Below, piece after piece: positions 1 through 8,462 of a DNA stretch of 64,000 nucleotides. Position 1 is the first letter of the stretch, and each line of letters opens with the position of its first letter. A program made the translations under genes and the position numbers. Below the pieces are notes generated by a model, which did not search any database, was not told where the DNA came from, and saw only the letters and a list, made by a program, of their open reading frames with translations. The stretch covers positions 1-64,000 of the forward strand of contig NZ_NSJB01000012.1 in the NCBI RefSeq assembly GCF_002285265.1, given 5' to 3'. This DNA is from Vandammella animalimorsus (GTDB lineage Bacteria > Pseudomonadota > Gammaproteobacteria > Burkholderiales > Burkholderiaceae_C).

Positions 1-2006
1 CGGCCGCCACGTTCGCCGCCACGGCGTTCGCTGCGTTCGCCGCGCTCCTGGCGTGGGGCTTCGGCGGCGCCTTCCTGGCGCCCATTGCCGCCGCGCCCGC
101 CCTGGCCATTGCCGCTGCTGCGCTGGGTGCGGCCGCGCTGCTCGCCGCTGCGGCGTTCGCTGCGCTCACCACGCTCGCCGCGTTCGCCGCTGCTGCGGCG
201 GCGCTCGCCGCCACGCGCTGCGCCGCTCTTGCCTTCCTCTTCAGGCTGGGCCTGGGGTTGCACGGCGGGGGTGGCTGGCGCGCCAAAGCCAAACAGGGTT
301 TTCAGGCGCTCCACCCAGCCGGCCAGGGTGCTGCCCAGGCTGGACGCAGCGGCCGGGGCAGCAGTTGCCGCCACGGGCTCGGGCTTGTTCGCCGCAGGCG
401 GCGGCGCATCGGGCAGCACGCTTTTGATGAGCGGGCTCTGGCGGTTGGTGGGCTCCTTGGAGCGGCGCGAGGTGGCCAGCGGGTCTTCGATTTCCTCGGC
501 CAGCTTGTAGCTGGCCTCGGGGCTGTCCAGCCGGCTGTCGTCGACCTTCAGGCGCTCGAGCCGGTAGTTGGGCGTCTCCAGCGTTTTGTTGGCGACGATT
601 TGCACGTTGACGCGCTGCTGGATTTCGATCTTGGTGACTTCGGTGCGCTTTTCGTTGAGCAGGAAGCTGGCGACCTCCACCGGCACCTGGCAGTGCACGG
701 CGGCGGTGTTGTCCTTCATGGACTCTTCCTGGATGACGCGCAGGATTTGCAGCGCCGAGCTTTCGATGTCGCGCACGTGGCCGGTGCCGCCGCAGCGCGG
801 GCAGGGGATGGAGCTGCCTTCGCTCAGGGCGGGCTTGAGGCGCTGGCGGCTCATCTCCAGCAGGCCGAATTTGCTGATGGCGCCAAACTGCACGCGCGCG
901 CGGTCCTGGCGCAGCGCCTCGCGCAGGCGGTTTTCCACTTCGCGGCGGTTCTTGCTGTCCTCCATGTCGATGAAGTCGATCACCACCAGGCCGCCCAGGT
1001 CGCGCAGGCGCATCTGGCGCGCCACTTCGTCGGCGGCCTCCAGGTTGGTGCGGGTGGCCGTTTCCTCGATGTCGCCGCCCTTGATGGCGCGCGCGGAGTT
1101 CACGTCGATGGCCACCAGCGCCTCGGTCTGGTCGATGACGATGGCGCCGCCCGAGGGCAGTTGCACGGTGCGCGCGTAGGCCGATTCGATCTGGTGCTCG
1201 ATCTGAAAGCGCGAGAACAGCGCCGCCGGATCGCGGTAGCGTTTGACGCGCGCGGCGTTCTCGGGCATGACGTAGCCCATGAACTGGCGCGCCTGCTCGT
1301 AAATATCGTCGGTGTCGATGAGGATTTCGCCGATGTCGTTGTGGAAGTAATCGCGCATGGCGCGGATCACCAGGCTGGATTCCTGGTAGATCAGCTCGGG
1401 CTTGCGCAGGCCGTCGGCGGCTTCTTCGATGGCGCTCCAGACCTTGAGCAGGAAGTTCAAGTCCCATTGCAGCTCTTCGGCGCTGCGGCCGATGCCGGCG
1501 GTGCGCGCGATGATGGACATGCCCTTGGGGTATTCGAGCTGGTCCATGGCCTCTTTCAGCTCGCTGCGCTCGCTGCCCTCGATGCGGCGCGACACCCCGC
1601 CGCCGCGCGGGTTGTTGGGCATCAGCACCACGTAGCGCCCGGCCAGACTGATGAAGGTGGTCAGCGCCGCGCCCTTGTTGCCGCGCTCCTCCTTCTCGAC
1701 CTGCACCAGCAGCTCCTGGCCCTCGCGGATGACGTCGTTGATGCGCGCCTGGCTGACGGCCACGCCCTCGGCAAAGTATTGGCGGGAGATTTCCTTGAAA
1801 GGCAAAAAGCCGTGGCGCTCCTCGCCGTAATCGACGAAGCAGGCCTCCAGGCTGGGCTCGATGCGGGTCACCACCGCCTTGTAGATGTTGCCCTTGCGCT
1901 GCTCGCGCCCTTCGATCTCGATTTCGTAATCGAGCAGTTTCTGCCCGTCGACGATGGCCAGGCGGCGTTCCTCGGCCTGCGTGGCGTTGATGAGCATCCG
2001 TTTCAT
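1..2006 (-). CDS. rne: Ribonuclease E, 3' end beyond window
   Basis: RNase E/G-family endoribonuclease, the core of mRNA decay and rRNA/tRNA processing. About 668 residues are visible. They start [15 protein letters not shown], followed by an S1 RNA-binding domain (roughly residues 35-125) and the catalytic DNase I-like subdomain with the IDVNSA and VIDFIDM motifs carrying the metal-binding aspartates. Next comes the zinc-link CPRCGGTG, and then an Arg/Glu/Ser/Gly-rich tail of repeated ERSERR-type blocks that runs off the window at base 1. The ATG at 2006 has an AAGGA ribosome site eight bases upstream. The tail matches the disordered RNA-binding and degradosome scaffold seen in RNase E rather than the short RNase G. 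The reading frame is open to the window edge, so the true C-terminus is not visible. Confidence 0.95.
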   Translation of the reverse strand, partial: MKRMLINATQAEERRLAIVDGQKLLDYEIEIEGREQRKGNIYKAVVTRIEPSLEACFVDYGEERHGFLPFKEISRQYFAEGVAVSQARINDVIREGQELLVQVEKEERGNKGAALTTFISLAGRYVVLMPNNPRGGGVSRRIEGSERSELKEAMDQLEYPKGMSIIARTAGIGRSAEELQWDLNFLLKVWSAIEEAADGLRKPELIYQESSLVIRAMRDYFHNDIGEILIDTDDIYEQARQFMGYVMPENAARVKRYRDPAALFSRFQIEHQIESAYARTVQLPSGGAIVIDQTEALVAIDVNSARAIKGGDIEETATRTNLEAADEVARQMRLRDLGGLVVIDFIDMEDSKNRREVENRLREALRQDRARVQFGAISKFGLLEMSRQRLKPALSEGSSIPCPRCGGTGHVRDIESSALQILRVIQEESMKDNTAAVHCQVPVEVASFLLNEKRTEVTKIEIQQRVNVQIVANKTLETPNYRLERLKVDDSRLDSPEASYKLAEEIEDPLATSRRSKEPTNRQSPLIKSVLPDAPPPAANKPEPVAATAAPAAASSLGSTLAGWVERLKTLFGFGAPATPAVQPQAQPEEEGKSGAARGGERRRSSGERGERGERSERRSGEQRGRTQRSSGNGQGGRGGNGRQEGAAEAPRQERGERSERRGGERGG

Positions 2007-2640
2007 GATGCGTGTTCCTTTGTGTCAAAGCAATCCATGCCCCAGCGGGGCGCCCGATGCCTCTATCCGGGCTTCGCGATGACACAACGGAAACGCCGCC
2101 TTGGCGGCCTGTGGCCCCTGTCGCCCTCCCGCGGCTGCGCGCCAGCAGCGCACCTGGGCGGCTGAACGCGCATCGGCGTTTCAGCAGCGCGGGGCAGGCA
2201 AAGGGGCTTGCATGACAGCGAGGGCGGCATCGGGCCTGCTTGCGGCCCGGCGCATTGCCGGCGGCGCCTGATGGTCGGCATGAGCCGACGGGCCCAAAGG
2301 CACCCGGGGCGTTGGCCGCAGCCAGTGCCAAAGCAGGTTTGCCAGGGCCATCAACATGGTGTGCTTGCTCGCTCGAATCGGGCTCGCCGGCAGCGCACGC
2401 AACTGGCGTGTGCGGCGCGCTGGCCAACCAGGGGGGGTATTCCGTGTTCAGTGTTGCATCGCGTCGCGCCAAAAAGGGCGGGGCAAGGGTCTGGGCAGAT
2501 TGTTCTTCGGCAGCCCTGACCGGCCCCACGGGCATCGACCTGCCTGAGCCGCGAAGGGAATACAACCGTTTCGCGTCAAAAATCACCAAGGCAATGCAAG
2601 CGCTTGGCCCCGCTCGGGCTCAGGTGCGCGCATTATAGGG
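2007..2640 (-). promoter_or_regulatory. Long leader and promoter region of rne
   Basis: About 630 bases without a convincing gene lie between rne and yefM. On the minus strand a perfect TATAAT (2637-2632) would give an rne transcript with a leader of roughly 600 nt. GC-rich inverted repeats, for example around 2232-2270, lie inside. In E. coli the rne 5' leader folds into hairpins that let RNase E regulate its own mRNA. A similar role here is inference from position and length. Confidence 0.5.
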
Positions 2641-2662
2641 GCACGGGCATGGCGCAAGCGGC

Positions 2663-2692
2663 TTGGCTTGATTGAACAGTTTTTTGTACAAT
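2663..2692 (+). promoter_or_regulatory. yefM-yoeB promoter with TGTACA operator core
   Basis: TTGGCT (2663-2668) and TACAAT (2687-2692), 18 bases apart, form a plausible sigma-70 promoter. The -10 overlaps the palindrome TGTACA (2685-2690). TGTACA is the core of the operator bound by YefM and YefM-YoeB in E. coli, so autorepression at this site is likely but inferred. Confidence 0.5.
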
Positions 2693-2723
2693 TTGCCCCT
2701 TTCATGCGCAGGAGGCAAAACCC

Positions 2724-2978
2724 ATGCAAGCCATCACCTATTCCGAAGCCCGCAACAACCTGGCCAAGCACCTGGATCGGGTGGTCAACGACTGCGACTT
2801 CACCGTCATCACGCGCCAAAAGGGCGAGGCCGCCGTGCTGATGAGCCTGCGCGAGTTCGAGTCGTGGAAGGAAACCCTGTTCCTGCTGCGCGGCAAGAAC
2901 GGCCCCCGGCTGCTGAAGTCGGTGGAGAACATCCGCAACCGGCGCAACATCATCCAGCGCGAGCTGATCGACGAATGA
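2724..2978 (+). CDS. yefM: Type II antitoxin, Phd/YefM family
   Basis: An 84-residue antitoxin that would bind and neutralise the YoeB toxin encoded directly downstream, and with it repress the operon. The N-terminus (MQAITYSEARNNLAKHLDRV) is the typical Phd/YefM fold with the conserved SEAR-NL--L pattern. The VITRQKGEAAVLMS strand and the EFESWKET segment follow, then a charged C-terminal tail that should wrap the toxin. An AGGAGG ribosome site precedes the ATG at good spacing. The stop overlaps the yoeB start (ATGA), so the two are translationally coupled. The pair sits between rne and rluC, which is not its usual company. Family assignment is firm and activity is untested. Confidence 0.93.
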   Translation: MQAITYSEARNNLAKHLDRVVNDCDFTVITRQKGEAAVLMSLREFESWKETLFLLRGKNGPRLLKSVENIRNRRNIIQRELIDE

Positions 2979-3232
2979 TCTCCTTCGAAGACGCCGCCTG
3001 GGACGACTACCTCTGGTGGCAGCAGCACGACCGCCAGGTGCTGCGCAAGCTCAACCGGCTCATCCGCGACATCCAGCGCGACCCGTTTGGCGGCATCGGC
3101 AAGCCCGAGGCGCTGAAAAACGAGCTCTCGGGCTTCTGGTCGCGCCGCATCACGGACGAGCACCGCGTGGTCTACCGGATGGAAGGCGAGGAGCTGGTGA
3201 TCGCACAGTGCCGGGGCCACTATGACGACTGA
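2975..3232 (+). CDS. yoeB: Type II toxin YoeB, ribosome-dependent mRNA interferase
   Basis: An 85-residue Txe/YoeB toxin of the RelE superfamily that cleaves mRNA in the ribosomal A site. Length and sequence match the family end to end. The residues corresponding to the E. coli catalytic set are all present: Glu45, Arg64, His82 and Tyr83 (E. coli numbering is one higher), with the diagnostic WSRRITDEHRVVY core and GHYDD end. It starts in an ATGA overlap with yefM, and its own 3' end contains the rluC start codon, an 11-base overlap. Toxin and antitoxin look intact, so the module is probably functional. The direct coupling to the essential-type rRNA gene rluC is the odd feature. Confidence 0.94.
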   Translation: MISFEDAAWDDYLWWQQHDRQVLRKLNRLIRDIQRDPFGGIGKPEALKNELSGFWSRRITDEHRVVYRMEGEELVIAQCRGHYDD

Positions 3233-4205
3233 AACCCCTGCCGTGCGCCAGCTGGCCGTGGACGAGGAAAGCGCCGGCCAGCGGCTGGACAACTTCCTGT
3301 TTCGCACCGTCAAGGGCGTGCCCAAGACGCACATCTACCGGCTGATCCGCAGCGGCCAGGTGCGCATCAACAAGGGGCGCGCCCAGGCCGAAACCCGCTT
3401 GAACGCCGGCGATGTGGTGCGCATCCCGCCCGTGCGCAGCGCCCAGAACGCAGGCGCCGAAAGCGCGCCAGCCGCCAACCCAGCAGCGCCCGCGCGAGAG
3501 TTCGCCATATTGCACGAGGACGACTGGCTGCTGGCCATCGACAAGCCCGCTGGCGTGGCCGTGCATGGCGGCAGCGGCGTGAGCTTTGGCGTCATCGAGC
3601 AGCTGCGCGCCGCCCGGCCACAGGCGCGCTATCTGGAGCTGGTGCACCGGCTGGACCGCGAAACCAGCGGCATCTTGCTGATCGCCAAGCGGCGCAGCGC
3701 CCTGACGCACCTGCAGGACCAGTTCCGCGCCCGCAGCACCGGCAAGACCTACCTGGCCCTGGTCAAGGGCCACTGGCCCGAGCGCCTGAAAGTGCTGGAC
3801 ACGCCGCTGCACAAATACCTGCTGCCCGATGGCGAACGCCGCGTGCGCCCCACCAGCGCCGACGACCCCGATGGCCAGCGCGCGCTGTCGCTGGTGCGTG
3901 TGCGCCAGCGCCACGAGGCCGTGCCGCAGGCCGGCCTGCCAGCGACCAGCTTACTGGAGGTGACGATCAAGACCGGCCGCACCCACCAGATCCGCGTGCA
4001 CACCGCCAGCAGCGGCCACCCCATCGCCGGCGACGACAAGTACGGCGACTTCGACTGGAACCGCCGCCTGGCCAGGCAGGGCCTGGCGCGCATGTACCTG
4101 CACGCCTGGCGGCTGCGCTTTGCGCACCCGCACAGCGGCGCGCAGATCGCGCTCGAAAGCCCCCCGGGCGCAGACCTGCGCCTGCCTGCGCCACTGGCGC
4201 TGTGA
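3222..4205 (+). CDS. rluC: 23S rRNA pseudouridine synthase RluC
   Basis: RluA-family enzyme of 327 residues that isomerises uridines in 23S rRNA (positions 955, 2504 and 2580 in E. coli). An N-terminal S4 RNA-binding domain (about residues 15-75, GQRLDNFL start) is followed by the synthase domain with the catalytic HRLDRETSG motif, whose aspartate is residue 145. Later family motifs include TGRTHQIRVH and IAGDDKYGD. The ATG lies inside the last codons of yoeB, so translation is probably coupled to the toxin gene. rne-rluC neighbourhood is normal for betaproteobacteria, and the toxin-antitoxin pair is the newcomer. RluC rather than RluD is inferred from the S4 domain sequence and the rne context. 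Confidence 0.92.
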   Translation: MTTETPAVRQLAVDEESAGQRLDNFLFRTVKGVPKTHIYRLIRSGQVRINKGRAQAETRLNAGDVVRIPPVRSAQNAGAESAPAANPAAPAREFAILHEDDWLLAIDKPAGVAVHGGSGVSFGVIEQLRAARPQARYLELVHRLDRETSGILLIAKRRSALTHLQDQFRARSTGKTYLALVKGHWPERLKVLDTPLHKYLLPDGERRVRPTSADDPDGQRALSLVRVRQRHEAVPQAGLPATSLLEVTIKTGRTHQIRVHTASSGHPIAGDDKYGDFDWNRRLARQGLARMYLHAWRLRFAHPHSGAQIALESPPGADLRLPAPLAL

Positions 4206-4340
4206 GGCCGCCAGCGGGCCATGCCCCTTGGCCCGTGCGGCCCATGCGCAGAGCGCGCCTGCCGGGCAGGCGCAAATTTGTCACAATCGCGGGCTTTTGC
4301 AGCGCGTTTTCACATAACAGAACCAACAGGACACTCACCC

Positions 4341-4655
4341 ATGAGCGACGTTCAGCAACGCATCGACCAACTGGTCAAGTCCCACCCCGTGGTGCTCTTC
4401 ATGAAGGGCACGGCCAGCTTCCCCATGTGCGGCTTCTCCGGCCGCGCCACGCAAATCCTCAAGGCCTGCGGCGTGGACTTGAAATCGCTGATGGCCGTCA
4501 ACGTGCTCGAAGACCCGGAAATCCGCCAGGGCATCAAGGACTACAGCCAGTGGCCCACCATCCCACAGCTCTACGTCAAGGGCGAATTCGTCGGCGGCTC
4601 GGACATCATGATGGAGATGTACGAATCGGGCGAGCTGCAAAAGCTGCTGGCCTGA
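4341..4655 (+). CDS. grxD: Monothiol glutaredoxin, Grx4 type
   Basis: A 104-residue CGFS-type monothiol glutaredoxin that binds and transfers [2Fe-2S] clusters with glutathione and BolA-like partners. The active-site motif MCGFSGR has its single cysteine at residue 30, and the GSH-binding features WPTIPQLY and GEFVGGSD follow. Length equals the usual single-domain Grx4/Grx5 form. The ATG at 4341 was chosen because homologues start MSDVQQRID and an AGGAC lies upstream. An upstream in-frame ATG at 4221 would add 40 unconserved residues. It lies between rluC and a HAD phosphatase gene on the same strand, probably with its own promoter in the 135-base gap. Confidence 0.95.
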   Translation: MSDVQQRIDQLVKSHPVVLFMKGTASFPMCGFSGRATQILKACGVDLKSLMAVNVLEDPEIRQGIKDYSQWPTIPQLYVKGEFVGGSDIMMEMYESGELQKLLA

Positions 4656-4805
4656 AGCCACAGGCCCGGCAGCCCAGGCCGGCATGGCCATGCCGCAGCC
4701 AGAGGCCGGGCTGCGGTTCGTGCGAAAATCGCCGCCTTTGCCCCAGCGCCAAGCGCCCAGAGGCCGCATGCGCCACGCCGCACACGCGGCCCGTTTCATT
4801 GCCTG

Positions 4806-5537
4806 ATGCCAAGCCACGCCCCCACCACTGCCACGCCCCCCGCCACGGACACCCGAGTGCGCCTGGCACTGTTCGATCTGGACCATACCCTGCTGCCGCT
4901 CGATTCCGACTACGAGTGGGGGCAGTTCAGCGTCCGCCAGGGGCTGGTCGAAGGCCAGGCGTTTGCGCAGCGCAATGCCGAGTTTTTCGAGCAATACCGC
5001 GCCGGCACGCTGGATCTGGCGCAGTACATCCGCTTTGCCACCGAGGCCATTTGCCGCCTGGGCCCCGAGGCCAGCTTGGCCGCGCGCCAGCGCTTCATGG
5101 CCGAGGTCATCGCCCCGGCCATCCTGCCGCCGGCACAGGCGCTGCTGCAGCGCCACCGCGATGCCGGCGACGAGGTGCTGATCGTCACCGCCACCAACAT
5201 CTTCGTCACCGAGCCCATCGCCCAGGCCCTGGGCGTGCCGCGCTCGCACCTGCTGGCCGTGGAGCTCGAGCGCGATGCGCACAGCGGCTGGTACAACGGC
5301 CAGATTGCCGGCGTGCCCAGCATGCGCGAGGGCAAGGTCACGCGCGTGGCGCAATGGTTGCAGCAGCGCGGCTGGGGCTGGCCGCAGGTGCACACCACCT
5401 TCTACAGCGATTCGCGCAACGACCTGGCCCTGCTCGAACAGGTGGACGTGCCCGTGGCCGTCAACCCCGACCCCACGCTGCGCCAGCACGCGCAGCAGCG
5501 CGGCTGGGCCATCATGGATTTGTTCGCCCCCGCATGA
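4806..5537 (+). CDS. HAD-IB family phosphatase (SerB-like)
   Basis: A 243-residue HAD-superfamily phosphohydrolase of subfamily IB, the group that includes phosphoserine phosphatase and related small-molecule phosphatases. Motif I is LFDLDHTLL with the nucleophile Asp24 and the acid Asp26. Motif II is LIVTATN, and motif IV is FYSDSRNDLALLE. A helical cap domain lies between motifs I and II (about residues 40-110). It is followed 28 bases later by pcnB and may be cotranscribed with it. The substrate cannot be read from sequence. The family is certain, but a specific function such as histidinol-phosphatase is not supported. Residues 1-17 are Thr/Pro-rich and may be an over-extension. Confidence 0.88.
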   Translation: MPSHAPTTATPPATDTRVRLALFDLDHTLLPLDSDYEWGQFSVRQGLVEGQAFAQRNAEFFEQYRAGTLDLAQYIRFATEAICRLGPEASLAARQRFMAEVIAPAILPPAQALLQRHRDAGDEVLIVTATNIFVTEPIAQALGVPRSHLLAVELERDAHSGWYNGQIAGVPSMREGKVTRVAQWLQQRGWGWPQVHTTFYSDSRNDLALLEQVDVPVAVNPDPTLRQHAQQRGWAIMDLFAPA

Positions 5538-5565
5538 GCCGCGCCCCCGCCACCACCCTGCCCTC

Positions 5566-7305
5566 ATGATCAAGCAATTTATCGAAAAGCTGCTGGCCAA
5601 GCGCCCGCGCCAGCGCCCGGCTGCCCAGGCCGGCCAAGCCCCCGCGGCCAGCGCGCGCAGCGCCCGCGCCAGCGCCAGCGCCACTGGCGCGGCCAATGCC
5701 GCCAGCGCCCAACGCAAGATCTTCGGCAAGCGCCATGAAGTTCCCGTCAGCGAACACGGCATCGACCCCTCTTTGGTGGACCGGCGCGCACTGGAAGTGG
5801 TCGATACCCTGCAGAGCAAGGGCTTTGAGGCCTACATCGTCGGCGGCGCAGTGCGCGATTTGCTGCTGGGCCTGCGCCCCAAGGATTTCGACGTGGCCAC
5901 CAACGCCACGCCCGAGCAGGTCAAAAGCCTGTTTCGCCGCGCCTTCATCATCGGGCGGCGCTTTCGCATCGTGCACGTGGTGTTCGGCCGCGGGCGCGAG
6001 CACGAGGTGATCGAAGTCACCACCTTCCGCGCCTACCTGGACAACCAGGCCGCCGACCGCATCAGCGGCAACGAGAAAACCAGCCGCCAGGCGCTGGCGG
6101 GCGTGCAGCACGCCGTCGATGCCAGCGGCCGCGTGCTGCGCGACAACGTCTGGGGCAGCCAGCAGGAAGATGCCGCGCGGCGCGACTTCAGCATCAACGC
6201 CATGTACTACGACCCGCGCTCGCAGATCGTGGTCGATTACCACCACGGCATCGACGACGCGCGCCGGCGCACCATCCGCATGATCGGCGAGCCCGAGGCG
6301 CGCTACCGCGAAGACCCGGTGCGCATGATCCGCGCCATCCGCTTTGCCGCCAAGCTCGACGCGCTGGGCTTCACCCTGGGCAGCAAGACCGCCCAGCCCA
6401 TCGCCGCGCTGCGCCCGCTGCTGCAGGACATCCCGCCCAGCCGCCTGTTCGACGAAATGCTCAAGCTGCTGCAGACCGGCCATGCCATGGCCTCCGTGGC
6501 GCAGCTGCGCGCGCTGGGGCTGGCCAAGGGCATCTACCCGCTGCTGGATCTGATCGTCGAGCGCGCCGACTGGCCGCTGGTCGAGCTGGCGCTGCGCGAC
6601 ACCGACCGGCGCGTGGCCGAAGGCAAGCCCGTCGCGCCCAGCTTCCTGCTGGCCTGCGTGCTGTGGGACGACGTGCAGCGCGCCTGGGAGCGCGAGCAGC
6701 AAAGCGGCCAGCACCCCAGCCCGGCGCTCTCGCACGCCATCAGCGAAGTGTTCGAGCGCCGCGTCGGCGATGTCTCCGGGCGCGGCAAGCTCGGCGCCGA
6801 CATCCGCGAAATCTGGACCATGCAGCCGCGCTTTGCGCGCCGCAGCGGCAAGGGCCCCTACAGCCTGGTGCAGCAGCCGCGCTTTCGCGCCGGGCTGGAC
6901 TTTCTGCGCCTGCGCGGTCGCGCCGGCGAAGCCGCGCAGGACTGGGCCGCCTGGTGGGAAGAATTCAGCCTGGCCGACGACGCCACCCGCGCCGACATGC
7001 TCGAACAAGAGCGCCAGCGCAGCCAGCAGGCCAAGCAGGCAGCCGAGAGCGGCCGCAAAGCCAAGAAACCGCGCCAACGCAGCGCGCCCGCGGCGGGCGA
7101 GCCCACCACCACGCCCGAAACCGAAAGCGCCCTGCCCGAAGGCGCAGAGCCGCAAGATCACCAAGAGCTGGCCCAGCCACTGTCCAGCAGCGCCAAGCGC
7201 CGCCGCCGGCGCAAGAAATCCCCCGGCAGCACTGCGGCAAGCCCCGCCCAAGCCGCCGCCCCAGGCGCAGCCCAGCCGCCCTCGGGCAGCGCAGGCCATG
7301 CCTGA
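5566..7305 (+). CDS. pcnB: Poly(A) polymerase I
   Basis: Template-independent polymerase that adds A-tails to RNA 3' ends and so promotes decay, acting with RNase E and PNPase. The 579-residue protein has the nucleotidyltransferase signature GGAVRDLLLG followed by the metal-binding KDFDVAT. The RRDFSINAMYYD and RFAAKLDALGF motifs of the class II CCA-adding/poly(A) polymerase fold are also present. PcnB rather than Cca is indicated by the long basic C-terminus (SSAKRRRRRKK) and the absence of an HD domain. It is longer than the E. coli enzyme because of an Ala/Pro/Gln-rich tail and an N-terminal extension. Its stop overlaps the folK start by eight bases, indicating one operon. Confidence 0.93.
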   Translation: MIKQFIEKLLAKRPRQRPAAQAGQAPAASARSARASASATGAANAASAQRKIFGKRHEVPVSEHGIDPSLVDRRALEVVDTLQSKGFEAYIVGGAVRDLLLGLRPKDFDVATNATPEQVKSLFRRAFIIGRRFRIVHVVFGRGREHEVIEVTTFRAYLDNQAADRISGNEKTSRQALAGVQHAVDASGRVLRDNVWGSQQEDAARRDFSINAMYYDPRSQIVVDYHHGIDDARRRTIRMIGEPEARYREDPVRMIRAIRFAAKLDALGFTLGSKTAQPIAALRPLLQDIPPSRLFDEMLKLLQTGHAMASVAQLRALGLAKGIYPLLDLIVERADWPLVELALRDTDRRVAEGKPVAPSFLLACVLWDDVQRAWEREQQSGQHPSPALSHAISEVFERRVGDVSGRGKLGADIREIWTMQPRFARRSGKGPYSLVQQPRFRAGLDFLRLRGRAGEAAQDWAAWWEEFSLADDATRADMLEQERQRSQQAKQAAESGRKAKKPRQRSAPAAGEPTTTPETESALPEGAEPQDHQELAQPLSSSAKRRRRRKKSPGSTAASPAQAAAPGAAQPPSGSAGHA

Positions 7306-7825
7306 GCAACCCGCCAGTCGCGCCTGGATCGGCCTGGGCGCCAACCTGGGCCAGCCGCTGGCCGCCCTGCACGCCGCGCGCGACGCACTGGCGCAACTGC
7401 CCCGCTCCCGGCTGGAGGCCGTCTCGCCGCTGTACCGCTCCAGCCCGGTCGATGCCGGCGGCCCCGACTACCTCAACGCCGTGGCCCGCCTGGCCACAGA
7501 GCTGGCGCCGCTGGCGCTGCTGCAGGCCCTGCAAGACATCGAACAGGCCGCCGGCCGCCAACGCCCCTACCGCAACGCCCCACGCACCCTGGATCTGGAC
7601 CTGCTGCACTACCACGACCGGGCCGGCGCGCCCGTGCAAATGCACAGCCCGCAGCTGAGCCTGCCGCACCCGCGCTGGCAGCAGCGCGCCTTCGTGCTGC
7701 TGCCGCTGGCCGACATTGACCCTGCCCTGGCCGGCGAGGCCGCCACGCGCGCGCAACTGGCGCTGCAGCAACCACTGCAGCGCCTGCCTGCGGCGCAGCA
7801 ATGGGCGCCCTGGCAGCGGCCATGA
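7298..7825 (+). CDS. folK: 2-amino-4-hydroxy-6-hydroxymethyldihydropteridine pyrophosphokinase
   Basis: HPPK transfers pyrophosphate from ATP to 6-hydroxymethyl-7,8-dihydropterin, the step before dihydropteroate synthase in folate synthesis. The 175-residue protein shows the [10 protein letters not shown] start, the [10 protein letters not shown] segment, the GG-DYLNAV substrate motif, and RTLDLDLL with the two Mg-binding aspartates. [17 protein letters not shown], typical of the C-terminal half, follows. The start codon lies within the pcnB 3' end (overlap 7298-7305), the usual pcnB-folK arrangement of proteobacteria. Length and motifs are normal. Confidence 0.95.
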   Translation: MPEQPASRAWIGLGANLGQPLAALHAARDALAQLPRSRLEAVSPLYRSSPVDAGGPDYLNAVARLATELAPLALLQALQDIEQAAGRQRPYRNAPRTLDLDLLHYHDRAGAPVQMHSPQLSLPHPRWQQRAFVLLPLADIDPALAGEAATRAQLALQQPLQRLPAAQQWAPWQRP

Positions 7826-7914
7826 GCGCCTCTCTCGCCTCTCTCAAAAACCGCTGCACGGGCGCACGCAATGCCAGCGATATACTTGCGCCCTTTTGGC
7901 CTTCTCGCACGCAC

Positions 7915-8424
7915 ATGGTTGAATCCTTTACCTACGAGCAATTGATCGCCTCTGGCGAAGGGCGCCTGTTTGGCCCCAACAGCGGCAAGCTGCCGCTGCC
8001 GCCCATGCTGATGTTCGACCGCATCACCCACATCGACGACGAAGGCGGCGCCCATGGCCTGGGCCGCATCGTGGCCGAGCTGGACATCAAGCCCGAGCTC
8101 TGGTTCTTCGCCTGCCACTTCAAGAACGACCCCGTCATGCCCGGCTGCCTGGGCCTGGATGCCATGTGGCAGCTCATCGGCTTTTACCTCACCTGGCTGC
8201 GCCTGCCCGGCAAGGGCCGCGCCCTGGGCGCGGGCGAAGTCAAGTTCACCGGCGAGGTCAAGCCCGACGTGAAGCTGGTGACCTACGAGATCGACATCAA
8301 GCGCGTCATCCGCCGCAAGCTCAACATGGCCATCGGCGACGCCCGCCTGCTGGCCGACGGCCAGGAAATCTACACCGCCAACGACCTGCGCGTCGGCCTG
8401 TTCGAGGCCGAGGCCAAGGCCTGA
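7915..8424 (+). CDS. fabA: 3-hydroxydecanoyl-ACP dehydratase/isomerase FabA
   Basis: Bifunctional dehydratase/isomerase that makes cis-3-decenoyl-ACP, the branch point of anaerobic unsaturated fatty acid synthesis. The 169-residue sequence carries the FabA hot-dog signature [19 protein letters not shown], with active-site His68 and Asp82. The central helix follows as [12 protein letters not shown]. FabZ enzymes lack this exact pattern, so FabA is a firm call. The ATG at 7915 gives the family's usual start ([10 protein letters not shown]). A TATACT at 7881-7886 could be its -10 box. No fabB-like gene is adjacent, so the partner synthase is presumably elsewhere. Confidence 0.96.
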   Translation: MVESFTYEQLIASGEGRLFGPNSGKLPLPPMLMFDRITHIDDEGGAHGLGRIVAELDIKPELWFFACHFKNDPVMPGCLGLDAMWQLIGFYLTWLRLPGKGRALGAGEVKFTGEVKPDVKLVTYEIDIKRVIRRKLNMAIGDARLLADGQEIYTANDLRVGLFEAEAKA

Positions 8425-8462
8425 AAACCTCTGCCCAAGCCTTTGCGCAGTGGCCGGGCGGT

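Noticed and set aside
241-2589. A 782-codon open frame on the minus strand overlapping rne
   Set aside because: It is an Arg/Ala-rich shadow of the RNase E frame, which has clear S1, catalytic and zinc-link motifs. High GC keeps alternative frames open.
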